Source of the DNA: Paraglaciecola sp. 20A4
GTDB lineage: Bacteria; Pseudomonadota; Gammaproteobacteria; Enterobacterales; Alteromonadaceae
Direction: 5' to 3'
Assembly: GCF_011378905.1 (NCBI RefSeq)
Contig: NZ_WTPY01000041.1
Coordinates: forward strand, 1-37,745
DNA: 37,745 nucleotides
Shown: positions 26,077 through 35,058 of the stretch, one piece after another
Layout of the letters: each line of letters starts with the position of its first letter
Position numbering within the stretch: position 1 is the stretch's first letter
Program-made: the position numbers and the translations under genes
The notes under the pieces: model-generated
The model's input: only the letters and a program-made list of their open reading frames with translations
The model's database searches: none
What the model was told of the DNA's origin: nothing

Positions 26077-27666
26077 TTAGACTACGCTCACTTTGTTTTT
26101 ACAGCTGTCTAAGTCCACTTCAATTTCTTCAATTGTTTTGTTTTTCGTTTCCGGCATGATTTTATATAAAATCACGAATCCGACGGCGCCGCTGATGGCG
26201 TAAAACAAGAAAATGTCACTTGCGCCCATGTGGCTAAGTTGCCAAGGGAAAAATTGCTGAACCAAATAGCTAACAATACTGGCGAGTAGCGCGAACATCG
26301 GAATAGCGGTACCGCGAATGGCTATTGGGAATATCTCTGAAAATAATACCCACATAACAGGGCCAATTGAAAAGTGGAATGCGGCAATGTAGCCCATAAC
26401 ACCAAACAGGATCATATTGGCGTTCACATTGGTCGCCATTTGCATTAATTGCCCTTCATGGCGCCGAAAATCTTCAAGACCAATCACAGATTGCAACATG
26501 TTCTTAAATTCGATATCAGATGAGAAGGTGGTGCTGACCATGTCATGTAGGTTCGTTAGGCCATGCTGGGTAACAAAAGTATTGATCTGCTCCGGTGTTA
26601 GCAAGTAAGTGGCTTGGCTAAATGCGTAGTGACACATAAACAAGCTGATAGTACCCGCTGCAAGCCCGTAAATAACTAACGGGCGACGGCCCAATCTGTC
26701 AACTAATAACACTGCGCCAATGGTGAACACCACACTAACTAAACCGACGATAAGCGCTTGGAAGAAGGCAGCGTTAGTGCCAAGACCGACCTGCTCAAAT
26801 ACGGTTGGGGCATAAAACATAATGGCGTTGATGCCAGTAATTTGCTGAACCACGCCCATGGTTAGGCCAATTAAAGCAGCCTTGCGCATTTTACTGCCGA
26901 ACATGGCTTTTATCGCTTCCATGGTGGACAGAGCATGCTTGTCGCCTAAATCGACGCTGTACTGTATTTGAGCCAGTTCTTTCTCGGCTTCTTGGTCGCT
27001 TAAAAATTGGTGAAGTACACTTTCTGCTTCGTCAATACGGTTGTTCATCACTAGCCAGCGTGGGCTTCTGGGGATCAAAAACAATAGGAACAGCCATAAA
27101 ATAGCGGGAATTATTTCGATGCCAAGCATCCAGCGCCACGTATGGGTGTTCAAGCCTAGAGACGTCACCCACTGTGAGTCCAATTGCGATACTTGCAATA
27201 TCATGTAATTAGCAAAATAAGCAGCGGATAAGCCAATGACGATATTAATTTGTATCATCGCGACGAGCTTGCCTCGCAGTTTAGGCGGGGCAATCTCGCC
27301 AATGTACATTGCAGCCACAGACAGGGACGTAAACGCGAGTCCCCCAACGAAACGTGCAGTAACTAACATTTCAAACGAAAATGCGCCCACTGATGCAACC
27401 GCGGATAATATGTAGAGAAACGAAATGATCAACAGCGCTTGACGACGGCCGTATTTGTCGCAAATAAAGCCAGTGATAAGTAACGCGAATAACACACCGA
27501 ATCCAGGAGCACTCACAACGGCGCCAATTTGCAAATCTGAAAGAGCAAATTCTGCCGATATAAATCGCACAGTGCCGGAGATAAGCGCGGCATCTAAACC
27601 AAAGATAAACCCCCCAAACGCCACTACAATGGCACAGAAAAATACATGCCTAACTTGGTTATTCAT
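26077..27666 (-). CDS. MFS sugar porter
   Basis: Inner-membrane transporter of 529 residues with 12 predicted helices. Sugar-porter marks are present: DKYGRR (70-75) after helix 2, PRSPRWL (199-205), QQITGIN (274-280), DRLGRRP (323-329) and [12 protein letters not shown] near the C-terminus. A hydrophilic insertion of about 60 residues (352-415) stands between helices 9 and 10, longer than in most sugar porters. The ATG has AGGAAC upstream. It is the first gene of the MFS > kinase > GH117 unit and is divergent from GH50 across an operator-rich gap. The cargo is probably a monosaccharide or small oligosaccharide from agar. Confidence 0.9.
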   Translation of the reverse strand: MNNQVRHVFFCAIVVAFGGFIFGLDAALISGTVRFISAEFALSDLQIGAVVSAPGFGVLFALLITGFICDKYGRRQALLIISFLYILSAVASVGAFSFEMLVTARFVGGLAFTSLSVAAMYIGEIAPPKLRGKLVAMIQINIVIGLSAAYFANYMILQVSQLDSQWVTSLGLNTHTWRWMLGIEIIPAILWLFLLFLIPRSPRWLVMNNRIDEAESVLHQFLSDQEAEKELAQIQYSVDLGDKHALSTMEAIKAMFGSKMRKAALIGLTMGVVQQITGINAIMFYAPTVFEQVGLGTNAAFFQALIVGLVSVVFTIGAVLLVDRLGRRPLVIYGLAAGTISLFMCHYAFSQATYLLTPEQINTFVTQHGLTNLHDMVSTTFSSDIEFKNMLQSVIGLEDFRRHEGQLMQMATNVNANMILFGVMGYIAAFHFSIGPVMWVLFSEIFPIAIRGTAIPMFALLASIVSYLVQQFFPWQLSHMGASDIFLFYAISGAVGFVILYKIMPETKNKTIEEIEVDLDSCKNKVSVV

Positions 27667-27738
27667 TGATGTTCCTATTTAGCTTGAGCAACAAGGTTAC
27701 TCAAATCGCATTTTCTTTATGCTAACGTAAATATTGAA

Positions 27739-27752
27739 AATTGTTAACAATT
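27739..27752. promoter_or_regulatory. Operator-like 14-bp palindrome (MFS side)
   Basis: AATTGTTAACAATT, a perfect palindrome identical to the one at 28013-28026. It overlaps the -35 candidate of the MFS-kinase-GH117 unit, a position that fits repression. Confidence 0.7.
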
Positions 27753-27839
27753 AATTATTGTGTAATGAGATAAACATCTCAATGGCCTTGTTAAACGCGA
27801 GATAATCTATGTGCAGACCCCCTTGTCGTATTTATTGTG

Positions 27840-27849
27840 TTGTTAACAA
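27840..27849. promoter_or_regulatory. Operator-like palindrome, central copy
   Basis: TTGTTAACAA core, flanked by G and T, so only 10 bp of the 14-bp palindrome is kept. It lies about 90 bp from the left copy and 165 bp from the right copy and could serve as an auxiliary site for looping. Confidence 0.6.
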
Positions 27850-28012
27850 TCGCTGTTCTATTAAGGGTTGTTTCCAACATTCACTAAGAAAGTTGTCTGA
27901 CGTATTTTACCGAATAATCATACGACGTTTTCAAATTTAACCTATTAATAATTCTCAAATATATGATTTTTATAAATTAGTTTGGTGAATGAAGAATTTT
28001 TATAGCCTAATT

Positions 28013-28026
28013 AATTGTTAACAATT
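28013..28026. promoter_or_regulatory. Operator-like 14-bp palindrome (GH50 side)
   Basis: AATTGTTAACAATT overlaps by two bases the -35 element (28025-28030) of the agarase promoter. A protein bound here would hinder RNA polymerase, so a repressor released by an agar sugar is the simplest reading. Confidence 0.72.
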
Positions 28027-28094
28027 TACAAGTTTTGTGCGCTATGTATAATACCAAAATGTAAATTATGTTAATGTTTTTGATAGGGGTAAAT

Positions 28095-30476
28095 ATGAAT
28101 GCCAGTAAAACGTTACTGCTTGGGGCGATTGTTAGCGCGCTAGCAGGGTGCAGTACAAGTGAAACCACTGACGACACTACGAACATTTCGGCCACTGAAG
28201 TTCAACTACATCAGGTAAACGAACAAGGAGGCAAAACACTTGAAACGTTATTTGTTGCCTCTAATAGCGACGCCCTCAATCATGTCAAATATACCAACGC
28301 GACAGGTACCGTTAACACGTCTTCTGATGAAGGTCTAACGGTTGTATTTCATGGTAAAGACAACATTAACAGCGCCGTGGATTTTGTCCCTGATGTGGCA
28401 TGGGACTGGAGCGACTTAGAGGATTTTAATGTTGCGTTTGATATCGGTAATGGGGGAGAGCACTCAGTTCAGTTGTTCTTAAACATATCTGACATCAATG
28501 GCGATTCTTACACGCGCTCGGTCAGTGTGCCAATTGGGCCTAAGAAAACCTACTATGCAAAAATGGCGGGGCATGATTTAGCCAAATCAATCAGTGATGA
28601 TAAAAACGAATTTAATTTTACCTCAGGCCTGCGCTCTAACCCAGATACTTGGACTTCTGATGATAAGCAGTTTATCTCCTTGTGGGGTAAGAAAAATCTT
28701 AAGTTAAGTGGCATAAGTAAAATGTCGTTAAGTGTGCAAAATAATTTATTTGATAAACAAATCACTATTGACGATATCCGCTTGCGCCAAAACCCGCCTA
28801 TGGATACGCACTACCTTACGGGCGTGGTTGATAAATTTGGCCAAAATGCAAAGCGAGAGTTTGAGGGAAAAGTGCACTCATTAGAAGAGCTAAACGTCGC
28901 CCGTGACAAAGAGTTGCAAACCCTTGATGGAAAATGGAACGCCCCGCGTTCAAAATGGGGGGGCTGGTTAAACGGCCCTAAACTTGAAGGAACCGGGCAT
29001 TTTAGAACGGCTAAATATAAGGGGAAATGGAGCTTGGTTGACCCAGATGGATATCTGTATTTTGCCACCGGACTCGATATTATTCGGTTAGCAAACTCAT
29101 CCACTATGACAGGCTATGATTACCCTGCATCCGCGTTGGCGAAAGCGGACAATGCGGATGTCACTCCCGCTGATTCACAAGGGCTTAACCGTGTTGATGA
29201 CAGTGCTGTGCCGTTACGCTTTGTGGCATCCAAGCTGAGAAAAGACTTGTTTACTTGGTTGCCAGAATATGACGAACCTTTGGGGAAACATTATGGATAT
29301 CGCACCGGAGTGCATTCAGGCCCGCTAAAGCAAGGTGAAACCTACAGTTTTTATTCGGCTAATTTGGATCGTAAATACAGTGAGCTTGCTCCTGATTATA
29401 TGCAGAAGTGGCATGACGTTACCTTGCAGCGTATGCGCAACTGGGGATTCACTTCACTCGGAAATTGGACCGACCCGGCGTTTTACGATAATCAACAAGT
29501 ACCATTTTTTGCTAATGGCTGGATCATTGGCGACTTTAAAACTGTTTCCAGCGGCGATGATTTTTGGGGCAACATGCCAGATGTATTCGATCCTAAATTT
29601 AAAGAGCGTGCATTGCAGACCGTTAGCGTAATCGCACAAGAAGTCAAAAATACCCCTTGGTGCGTCGGTATTTTTATAGATAACGAGAAAAGTTTCGGAC
29701 GTAGCGAAACGTCACAGTCGCGGTACGGCATCGTATTCAACACCCTTAAACGCGACGGGCATGAGGTGCCCACTAAAGCCGCTTTTACCAAGATGATGAA
29801 AAATAAGTATCGCAGCATAGAGGCTTTGAATTCTGCATGGGGTAAAGATATTGCTTCTTGGAATGTCTTTGATAAAGGCATGGATTCAACATTATCGCCG
29901 GATCCCAAATCTGCTGACAAACAGCTAAAGGATTACAGTGATATGTTATACGCCTATGCTGATAAATATTACGCAACGGTTGATGACGCGCTGCAAACCT
30001 ACTTGCCCGATCATCTCTATCTAGGTTCACGTTTCGCTGATTGGGGCATGCCCATGGAAGTGGCAAAAGCCGCGACAAAATATGTCGATGTAATGAGCTA
30101 TAACATCTACAAAGAAGGCTTACACCCCAAAGGTTGGGAATTCTTAGCGGATTTTGATATGCCATCTATCGTAGGCGAATTCCACATTGGCGCCACTGAT
30201 AGCGGGTTATTTCATCCGGGGTTGGTGCACGCGGCCAGCCAACAAGACCGGGCTGATATGTATCAAGACTATATGCACACTATTATTGACAGCCCATATT
30301 TCATCGGAGCGCATTGGTTCCAGTATATGGATTCGCCAATTACCGGACGGGCGTTTGACGGTGAAAACTACAATGTTGGCTTCGTTAACGTCACCGATAC
30401 ACCTTATTCCCCCATGGTAGAAGCTGCAAAAGAGTTACATAAAGGTATGTACGAACGACGCTTTTCGGGGCAGTAG
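28095..30476 (+). CDS. GH50 beta-agarase, lipoprotein
   Basis: Agar- or agaro-oligosaccharide-cleaving enzyme (GH50, releasing mainly neoagarobiose or neoagarotetraose in known members), 793 residues. A lipoprotein signal with lipobox LAGC gives Cys19, so it is anchored to a membrane, probably on the outer face. Residues about 60-230 form a CBM-like beta-sandwich; the GH50 barrel follows from about 270, with the early motif KWSLVDPDGYLYFATG. The expected catalytic pair is visible: E531 in IDNEKSFG (acid/base) and E695 in SIVGEFHIG (nucleophile). I chose ATG 28095, which has AGGGGT 5-7 nt upstream and yields a clean signal peptide, over an ATG at 28068. Confidence 0.94.
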   Translation: MNASKTLLLGAIVSALAGCSTSETTDDTTNISATEVQLHQVNEQGGKTLETLFVASNSDALNHVKYTNATGTVNTSSDEGLTVVFHGKDNINSAVDFVPDVAWDWSDLEDFNVAFDIGNGGEHSVQLFLNISDINGDSYTRSVSVPIGPKKTYYAKMAGHDLAKSISDDKNEFNFTSGLRSNPDTWTSDDKQFISLWGKKNLKLSGISKMSLSVQNNLFDKQITIDDIRLRQNPPMDTHYLTGVVDKFGQNAKREFEGKVHSLEELNVARDKELQTLDGKWNAPRSKWGGWLNGPKLEGTGHFRTAKYKGKWSLVDPDGYLYFATGLDIIRLANSSTMTGYDYPASALAKADNADVTPADSQGLNRVDDSAVPLRFVASKLRKDLFTWLPEYDEPLGKHYGYRTGVHSGPLKQGETYSFYSANLDRKYSELAPDYMQKWHDVTLQRMRNWGFTSLGNWTDPAFYDNQQVPFFANGWIIGDFKTVSSGDDFWGNMPDVFDPKFKERALQTVSVIAQEVKNTPWCVGIFIDNEKSFGRSETSQSRYGIVFNTLKRDGHEVPTKAAFTKMMKNKYRSIEALNSAWGKDIASWNVFDKGMDSTLSPDPKSADKQLKDYSDMLYAYADKYYATVDDALQTYLPDHLYLGSRFADWGMPMEVAKAATKYVDVMSYNIYKEGLHPKGWEFLADFDMPSIVGEFHIGATDSGLFHPGLVHAASQQDRADMYQDYMHTIIDSPYFIGAHWFQYMDSPITGRAFDGENYNVGFVNVTDTPYSPMVEAAKELHKGMYERRFSGQ

Positions 30477-30538
30477 CCTGACTCTCCAGCGCGCAGCATA
30501 TAGGTTGCGCGCAATATATTAAGGATAGCAAATAAAAT

Positions 30539-30575
30539 AACCACGTTTTTACCTGACTTAGCACGTGGTTTTTAC
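30539..30575 (+). terminator. Rho-independent terminator of the agarase gene
   Basis: AACCACGT (30539-30546) pairs with ACGTGGTT (30563-30570), followed by a T-run (TTTTT to 30573). It lies 63 nt after the GH50 stop. A second GC-rich hairpin (GCGCGCA/TGCGCGC at about 30488-30510) precedes it. Confidence 0.75.
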
Positions 30576-30720
30576 CATTTCTTATTATCAAAAGGGCGTC
30601 TTATACAACATACTGCTCGATTTTTTACATCTTCATTGTTACTCACCAGCCGTTGGCTTATTCCTAATAGCGTGTCAGTCGTCTGACTCAGTTGTCGTTG
30701 GTGGAAGGTTGAACGTTAAG

Positions 30721-31034
30721 GTGTCCATTCAGATATTCACTCCACAATTTGTTTATGTCACAAAAAAAGCGGCCATTATTGGTAAGCCTAGCGGAAAGTA
30801 TGGCGGGCCAGTCGTCGAGGCTTTCAACAACCATGGACAGTATGATTTGGTTGCATCCCAGCATAATTTCACCCCAAAAAATTTATTTTGGGGCCAAGAA
30901 ACAGCCTATTAATACTGCCTATACGCAAAAAATGATAGGTGGTGACCTACACGGCATGGCCGCAGGGGATTACGACAACGACACCTTTGGCTAATCAAGC
31001 GGGTATTAAAAAATTTGACGCCCGCGGGCTAAAG
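30721..31034 (+). pseudogene. Decayed CRTAC1-like (FG-GAP) gene fragment
   Basis: Three frame-broken pieces match, in order, the N-terminal half of the 650-residue CRTAC1-like protein of this window: KYGGPVVEAFNNHGQYDL (model KYGGPAVVDLNNDGHYDF), then GGDLHGMAAGDYDND (model KADLHGISAGDYDAD) in another frame, then NQAGIKKFDARG (model KEAGISKLGARG). The Asp-rich calcium loops are partly mutated. A deletion separates the last two pieces. It is on the plus strand, opposite to the two larger paralogues, and directly after the agarase terminator. Confidence 0.75.
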
Positions 31035-31049
31035 AACAGGGACCAGGCA

Positions 31050-31203
31050 ATTTCGCCTGTGAAAATGTTACCGAATTAAAAAGTGCCCAAATGATGGGGC
31101 GATGAAAGGCCTTACCTTTATAAAAGACCCGGATGGCTATTGGCTCGAGATTTTCGACGCCGCCAAAGTCAGTGATGCTTGCGCCCAACATTTGCAGAAA
31201 TAG
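31050..31203 (+). pseudogene. Glyoxalase I (lactoylglutathione lyase), 3' remnant
   Basis: The plus strand reads [11 protein letters not shown], then after a short deletion with a frame change [19 protein letters not shown] and a stop at 31201-31203. This is the conserved C-terminal end of glyoxalase I (model: [17 protein letters not shown]), which carries the last metal-ligand Glu in WLEI. The N-terminal half of the enzyme is absent. It directly abuts the CRTAC1-like fragment, so two unrelated broken genes have been joined by deletion. Confidence 0.8.
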
Positions 31204-31852
31204 GCTGCAAGGAGACTTTTTGCGCCAAGATGGGCGCCGGTAATCCGACAATAGCAAAAGCCCTTGCCGATGACATGAATGCCGAGCGCATCTATGAAGT
31301 GCAATGATTGGCACCCCATTGGTTGAGCAATAGAAAACTGGCTGATTTTTAAGTGGAGAAAGGTGAGAGGAAATGACTTCATCAGCTTAGCGCTCGCCAA
31401 TTTCTAAGGTTCTGTATACCCTTCTAAAACCTTGGTTGTGGGAACCGAACCATTGTCCTTTGAGGATATTTTTTATTTCTTTACGCCAATATTCAGATTA
31501 TTCGCCTGCATCCACTCAGAAAATCCCGAGCCGGAAACATATAAGTTAATGTACTTTCTTTCGGGTACTTTAAATAACGTTAATTCTGAGGGGGGGTATC
31601 GGCAAAAATGCTGATGTTGTTGAGGTTTGGTGAAGAATGAGCGCGTTCATTTTGACTAACTAAGCCTTCATCACCGAGTTTTTGATAGCGCCTCTATCAT
31701 TTGAGAAGAGTCGGTCTAGTAATGTCACATCTGCGACAAACTAGACCAGAATCAGTTGTTGATTAAAGTAACTTTATGCAAGCCAATTTTTGTTGAATTT
31801 CATCGCTCATGTCACCCAAGTAAAGTAAAAAGATGTCGATGAATCACATACT

Positions 31853-34800
31853 CTATTCTAATAAAACAAAACGTTCGATGCTGTCTTTATAAGTTTTTCC
31901 ATTGCTGGCTGTGAAGCTTACGTCTAATGAATAAAACTGGCCTTCGGGTAGTGCATCAGTAGGCAAGAGTCCTTTGGTTGATACGGTCGCTGTTGAACTG
32001 CCGGATACTGTGTACAGAACACTTGCATCAGTTTGTATTCTATCTTCGATAGGGATCCACTGTTTTTTAAAATGTCGTAGCCAAACTCGCAGGCCTCCTT
32101 CATCGGCAGAAATCACTTTATTGCCCGTTCCTGCATGGTAGTTAATATGGATCTCAAACGTTTGCCCAGCACGAATTGTTTTGCTGTTAAGTTCTGCCAA
32201 GTTTTCAATTTCGATATAGGGTTTTACGTCCGCTTCAACGATAAATTGCAATTCGTCATAAATATCTGAATTTCCTTCGCTCTGAGCGCTAACCGTAACC
32301 TGACCTCGGGTTAACGCGTGAATTGTTCCATCGGCATCGACCGATGCAACCTCTGGCGCTGAACTAGTCCAGCTTAATTGTGCATTGTCTGGGCCTTCAG
32401 GAGCGATATTTGCGTTTATCCGCTGTACTTCACCTTCAATCAGTTTGGTTTTTGAAGCGCTTAAGGTCGCTGAAGTAATAGGGTTGGCGTACCATTGGTG
32501 CACGGTGATTTTGGCTTTGACCGACAGAGCATTTTTAGTGCTCGTGGCCATAATCATTGTGCTCTCGCCTACTTTGCCTACCACCTTCAGAAGTCCGCTG
32601 GGGCTTATTTGAGCGACAGTTGGGTCGTTTGAATGCCATTGCACGTCTTGGCTTGCGTTTTCAGGCGTCGCGGTCACTTCTAATTGCAGTGTATCTCCCG
32701 ATCTTGGCGCTAAGTCTTGGGTATTTATTGCCAAAGTAGCCGGATCCAGTGCGTTAGTATCAAATATTTTATTGGCTTGTTTATTAGAGAAACTAACCGT
32801 TTCGCCGTTGCGCCAACGTACCTGAATATGGCTTATTTTGTCTTCTTTGCCTAATCCGAAATGCGCGATATTCAGTAAGCTTTGTGAGAACACTTCACCC
32901 GCTGAGCCGATACGTTTTTGGTATGTAGTTGAAGCTGTTTGTAAGGTAATTTGTGCGCCGAGGGCATCAACGTTACCTTCTGGGGAATAACCCACTCTTA
33001 CCAAAGCGTAGTTGTTGTCAGTCACTGGCTGATTGTTATACAAATACCATTGACCGTATTCACTGCCACTGAGTATGTCTAAATTTCCATCGAGATCAAA
33101 ATCAAACGCTTGGCCCATGTCGCCAAACCCCGGCCCACCTAAATCACTTGCACCATGCATAGTGACCGTTTCGAAGTTGTCTTGGCCTGTGTTGAGCAGC
33201 ATGAGATCTGAGATACGTTTCTCGACTAATCCCCAACGGTAAACAAACAAGTCTTGATGGCCGTCATTGTTAAAATCACCGGTTGTAACACCTAAGGCGT
33301 TACCACCTGCTGGAATATTCCATTGTTGGGTAACGTCAACAAATTTGCCGTCTCTGTTCTCTAGCAACACGTCCTGTATATTACGATTTTCCGGTATAAA
33401 ATTAGGCGCCGCTTCTTCTACACCTGATAAGGTGAAGAAATAGGACCAAAATATATCACCGTTGCGTACCAATGCCGCTCGCCATTTGTTGTTGCCCACG
33501 TGACCGAAATAAACTCCGTCAGCTGAAATATCGTCGGGCCAGCCTTGTGCATTTGTTTTATCAAATTCTAGGGTGCCGCCAGATGGCACATCCGTTGATA
33601 TTTTGTTTTTACCCAAGTAGATAGGGTAGGCTTTTCCCCTAAAGCCGTTTTGCCCTAGAAAATGATAATTATGCAATTTCAGTGGGCCACTTGCCTTGAA
33701 GCTAAATTCGTCAACACCTTTATAACCTCGCGTTTTCAGAGAGAAATTTCGGGCTATGGGGTCAAAATCAACGGACGGTGTTTCGCCCTTGCCATGCTCA
33801 AACTCTTTGCCTCTGGCCAAATACATATCCAAGTCACCGTCGTTATCTATATCTATGTCGGTTACGGCCATAACACTGTTCAACGCTCGAATGTTATTCG
33901 GAATGCTGTCGCTGATATCGGTGTAGGTAAAATCGCCATTGCCTTGCCAAACAGATAAGGGCCCATACATGACGATATCGTCGATGTTATCACCGTTAAG
34001 GTCTGTGACTCAGGCTCGAGAGGATCTGACATCCTGAATATCGGGTACCGACTTGAAGGTGAAACCACCTTGGCCGTTATTCTCGTAAAAGAAGTGCTGG
34101 GGTTTTTGATTGTTCAAGCCGGTTTCATTAACCAGCATGAGATCCAGATCGCCATCTAGGTCCATGTCTGAGTATCTGGCTCCACGACCCCGTGCGCCTC
34201 GGTCGATACCGACATCTCCTGTGTAGCGCACAAAATTACTGTTATCGTTTTGATAGAAATAAGAGACAGATGGGGCAGTGCCATTACCGCCGCCCCGAGT
34301 CAGCACCATATCGAGATCACCGTCATTATCGTAATCACCTAGAGCTGTGCCGTGAAGATCTTGCATAAACCAGCGAGACAAGTCGTCTTTGTATTTAGTG
34401 ACGGTACCGTCGCCGTTGTTCCAATAGATTTTACTCGACTCTGCGTTGTGATTGTTAACGATAAAGTCGTAGTCGCCGTCTTGGTCAATATCGGCAACAG
34501 AAGGCCCGCCGTATTTAATCGAATTAACTTTATCTAACCCTGCTGTTACAGAAATATCCTTAAATTGTGGGATGGATAAATGCTCCGCGTCTTCCACTTT
34601 TAAAGAGTTAATTGTGATGGGAGAATTGATCGCTTTTAATGTTAAACGTGTTTGCCCTAAAGCACTAAATTTCACCAATACATTAATCGTTTGGCTGCCC
34701 GTATGGGAGATATTGAGGTTATCAACTAACACCTTATCCCCATCGAACAGAGAAAAGTTCGCCGACTGCCCAGGATTATCGATTTCAAAGGTCAGTTTTT

Positions 34801-34963
34801 TGGTTTTGCTACCCGTTACCTCATAATTGAGTTCCACAGGTGATGAGGGGGTGACGGTAATATTGGACAAGTTTTCGTCAGATGGCCCACACGCGGACAA
34901 ACAAAATTGCAGTAGCAGAAGGACACTGAGAAAGAGTGGTTTTTTAAATTTATTACCTGTCAT
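31853..34963 (-). pseudogene. CRTAC1-like lipoprotein gene (FG-GAP/ASPIC-UnbV/BIG2) with in-frame TGA
   Basis: Read through a single TGA (34010-34012), this is a 1036-codon gene. The N-terminus has a lipoprotein signal with lipobox LSAC (Cys25), then a beta-sandwich (about 30-145) and FG-GAP/VCBS repeats with Asp-rich calcium loops (DIDQDGDYD, DYDNDGDLD, DMDLDGDLD). After the TGA come more repeats, an ASPIC/UnbV domain (AHFGLGKEDKISHIQVRWRNG), two BIG2-type Ig domains and a further beta domain. The TGA aligns with a Leu of the paralogue at 35059-36999 (RVLITD versus SRA-stop-VTD), so a TTA-to-TGA change is likely. Both halves are otherwise clean, which points to a recent event. Confidence 0.8.
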
Positions 34964-35010
34964 TTTTTTTACTCATTTTTTATACTAAGAACGTTAAAGA
35001 GCCCGAATAA

Positions 35011-35037
35011 CGGTAAAGCAGAATCTTTACTTTACCG
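35011..35037 (-). terminator. Hairpin between the two CRTAC1-like genes
   Basis: CGGTAAAG (35011-35018) pairs with CTTTACCG (35030-35037) around an 11-nt loop, 21 nt after the stop of the upstream gene. On the minus strand it is followed by TTATT, a weak U-rich tail, so partial termination between the genes is plausible. Confidence 0.45.
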
Positions 35038-35058
35038 CCAAATAATCAATACCTAGGT

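Larger units (their letters stand above)
27667..28094. promoter_or_regulatory. Divergent control region MFS / GH50 agarase
   Basis: A/T-rich gap of 428 bp with no gene. It holds three copies of the TTGTTAACAA palindrome and promoter elements for both directions. For the agarase gene, TTTACA (28025-28030), a 16-bp spacer and a perfect TATAAT (28047-28052) are seen. For the MFS gene the minus strand has TTAACA within the first operator and TAGCAT 17 bp on. Confidence 0.75.
30576..31852. other. Gene graveyard between agarase and CRTAC1-like genes
   Basis: No intact gene over 1.3 kb. It holds a decayed CRTAC1-like gene, a glyoxalase tail, and 31204-31310, where the plus strand reads MGAGNPTIAKALADDMNAE and stops; I do not recognise this piece. 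From 31320 to 31700 nothing coding is visible. An inverted repeat GGTCTAGT (31713-31720) with ACTAGACC (31740-31747), enclosing an inner TGTC/GACA stem, lies between there and the CRTAC1-like stop. Confidence 0.6.

Noticed and set aside
31006-31400. Two overlapping minus-strand frames of 87 and 102 codons.
   Set aside because: They run antisense to the glyoxalase remnant, whose plus-strand match is far stronger, and no family is recognised.
31713-31747. Inverted repeat GGTCTAGT/ACTAGACC as the end of a mobile element.
   Set aside because: No partner copy or transposase was seen nearby; a hairpin in a decayed region is all that can be supported.
11626-34012. Possible reassignment or programmed read-through of TGA, since two otherwise intact genes have in-frame TGA.
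   Set aside because: Many intact genes here end in TGA in the normal place, one site replaces Trp and the other Leu, and no selenocysteine-type stem-loop was apparent; independent nonsense mutations are simpler.
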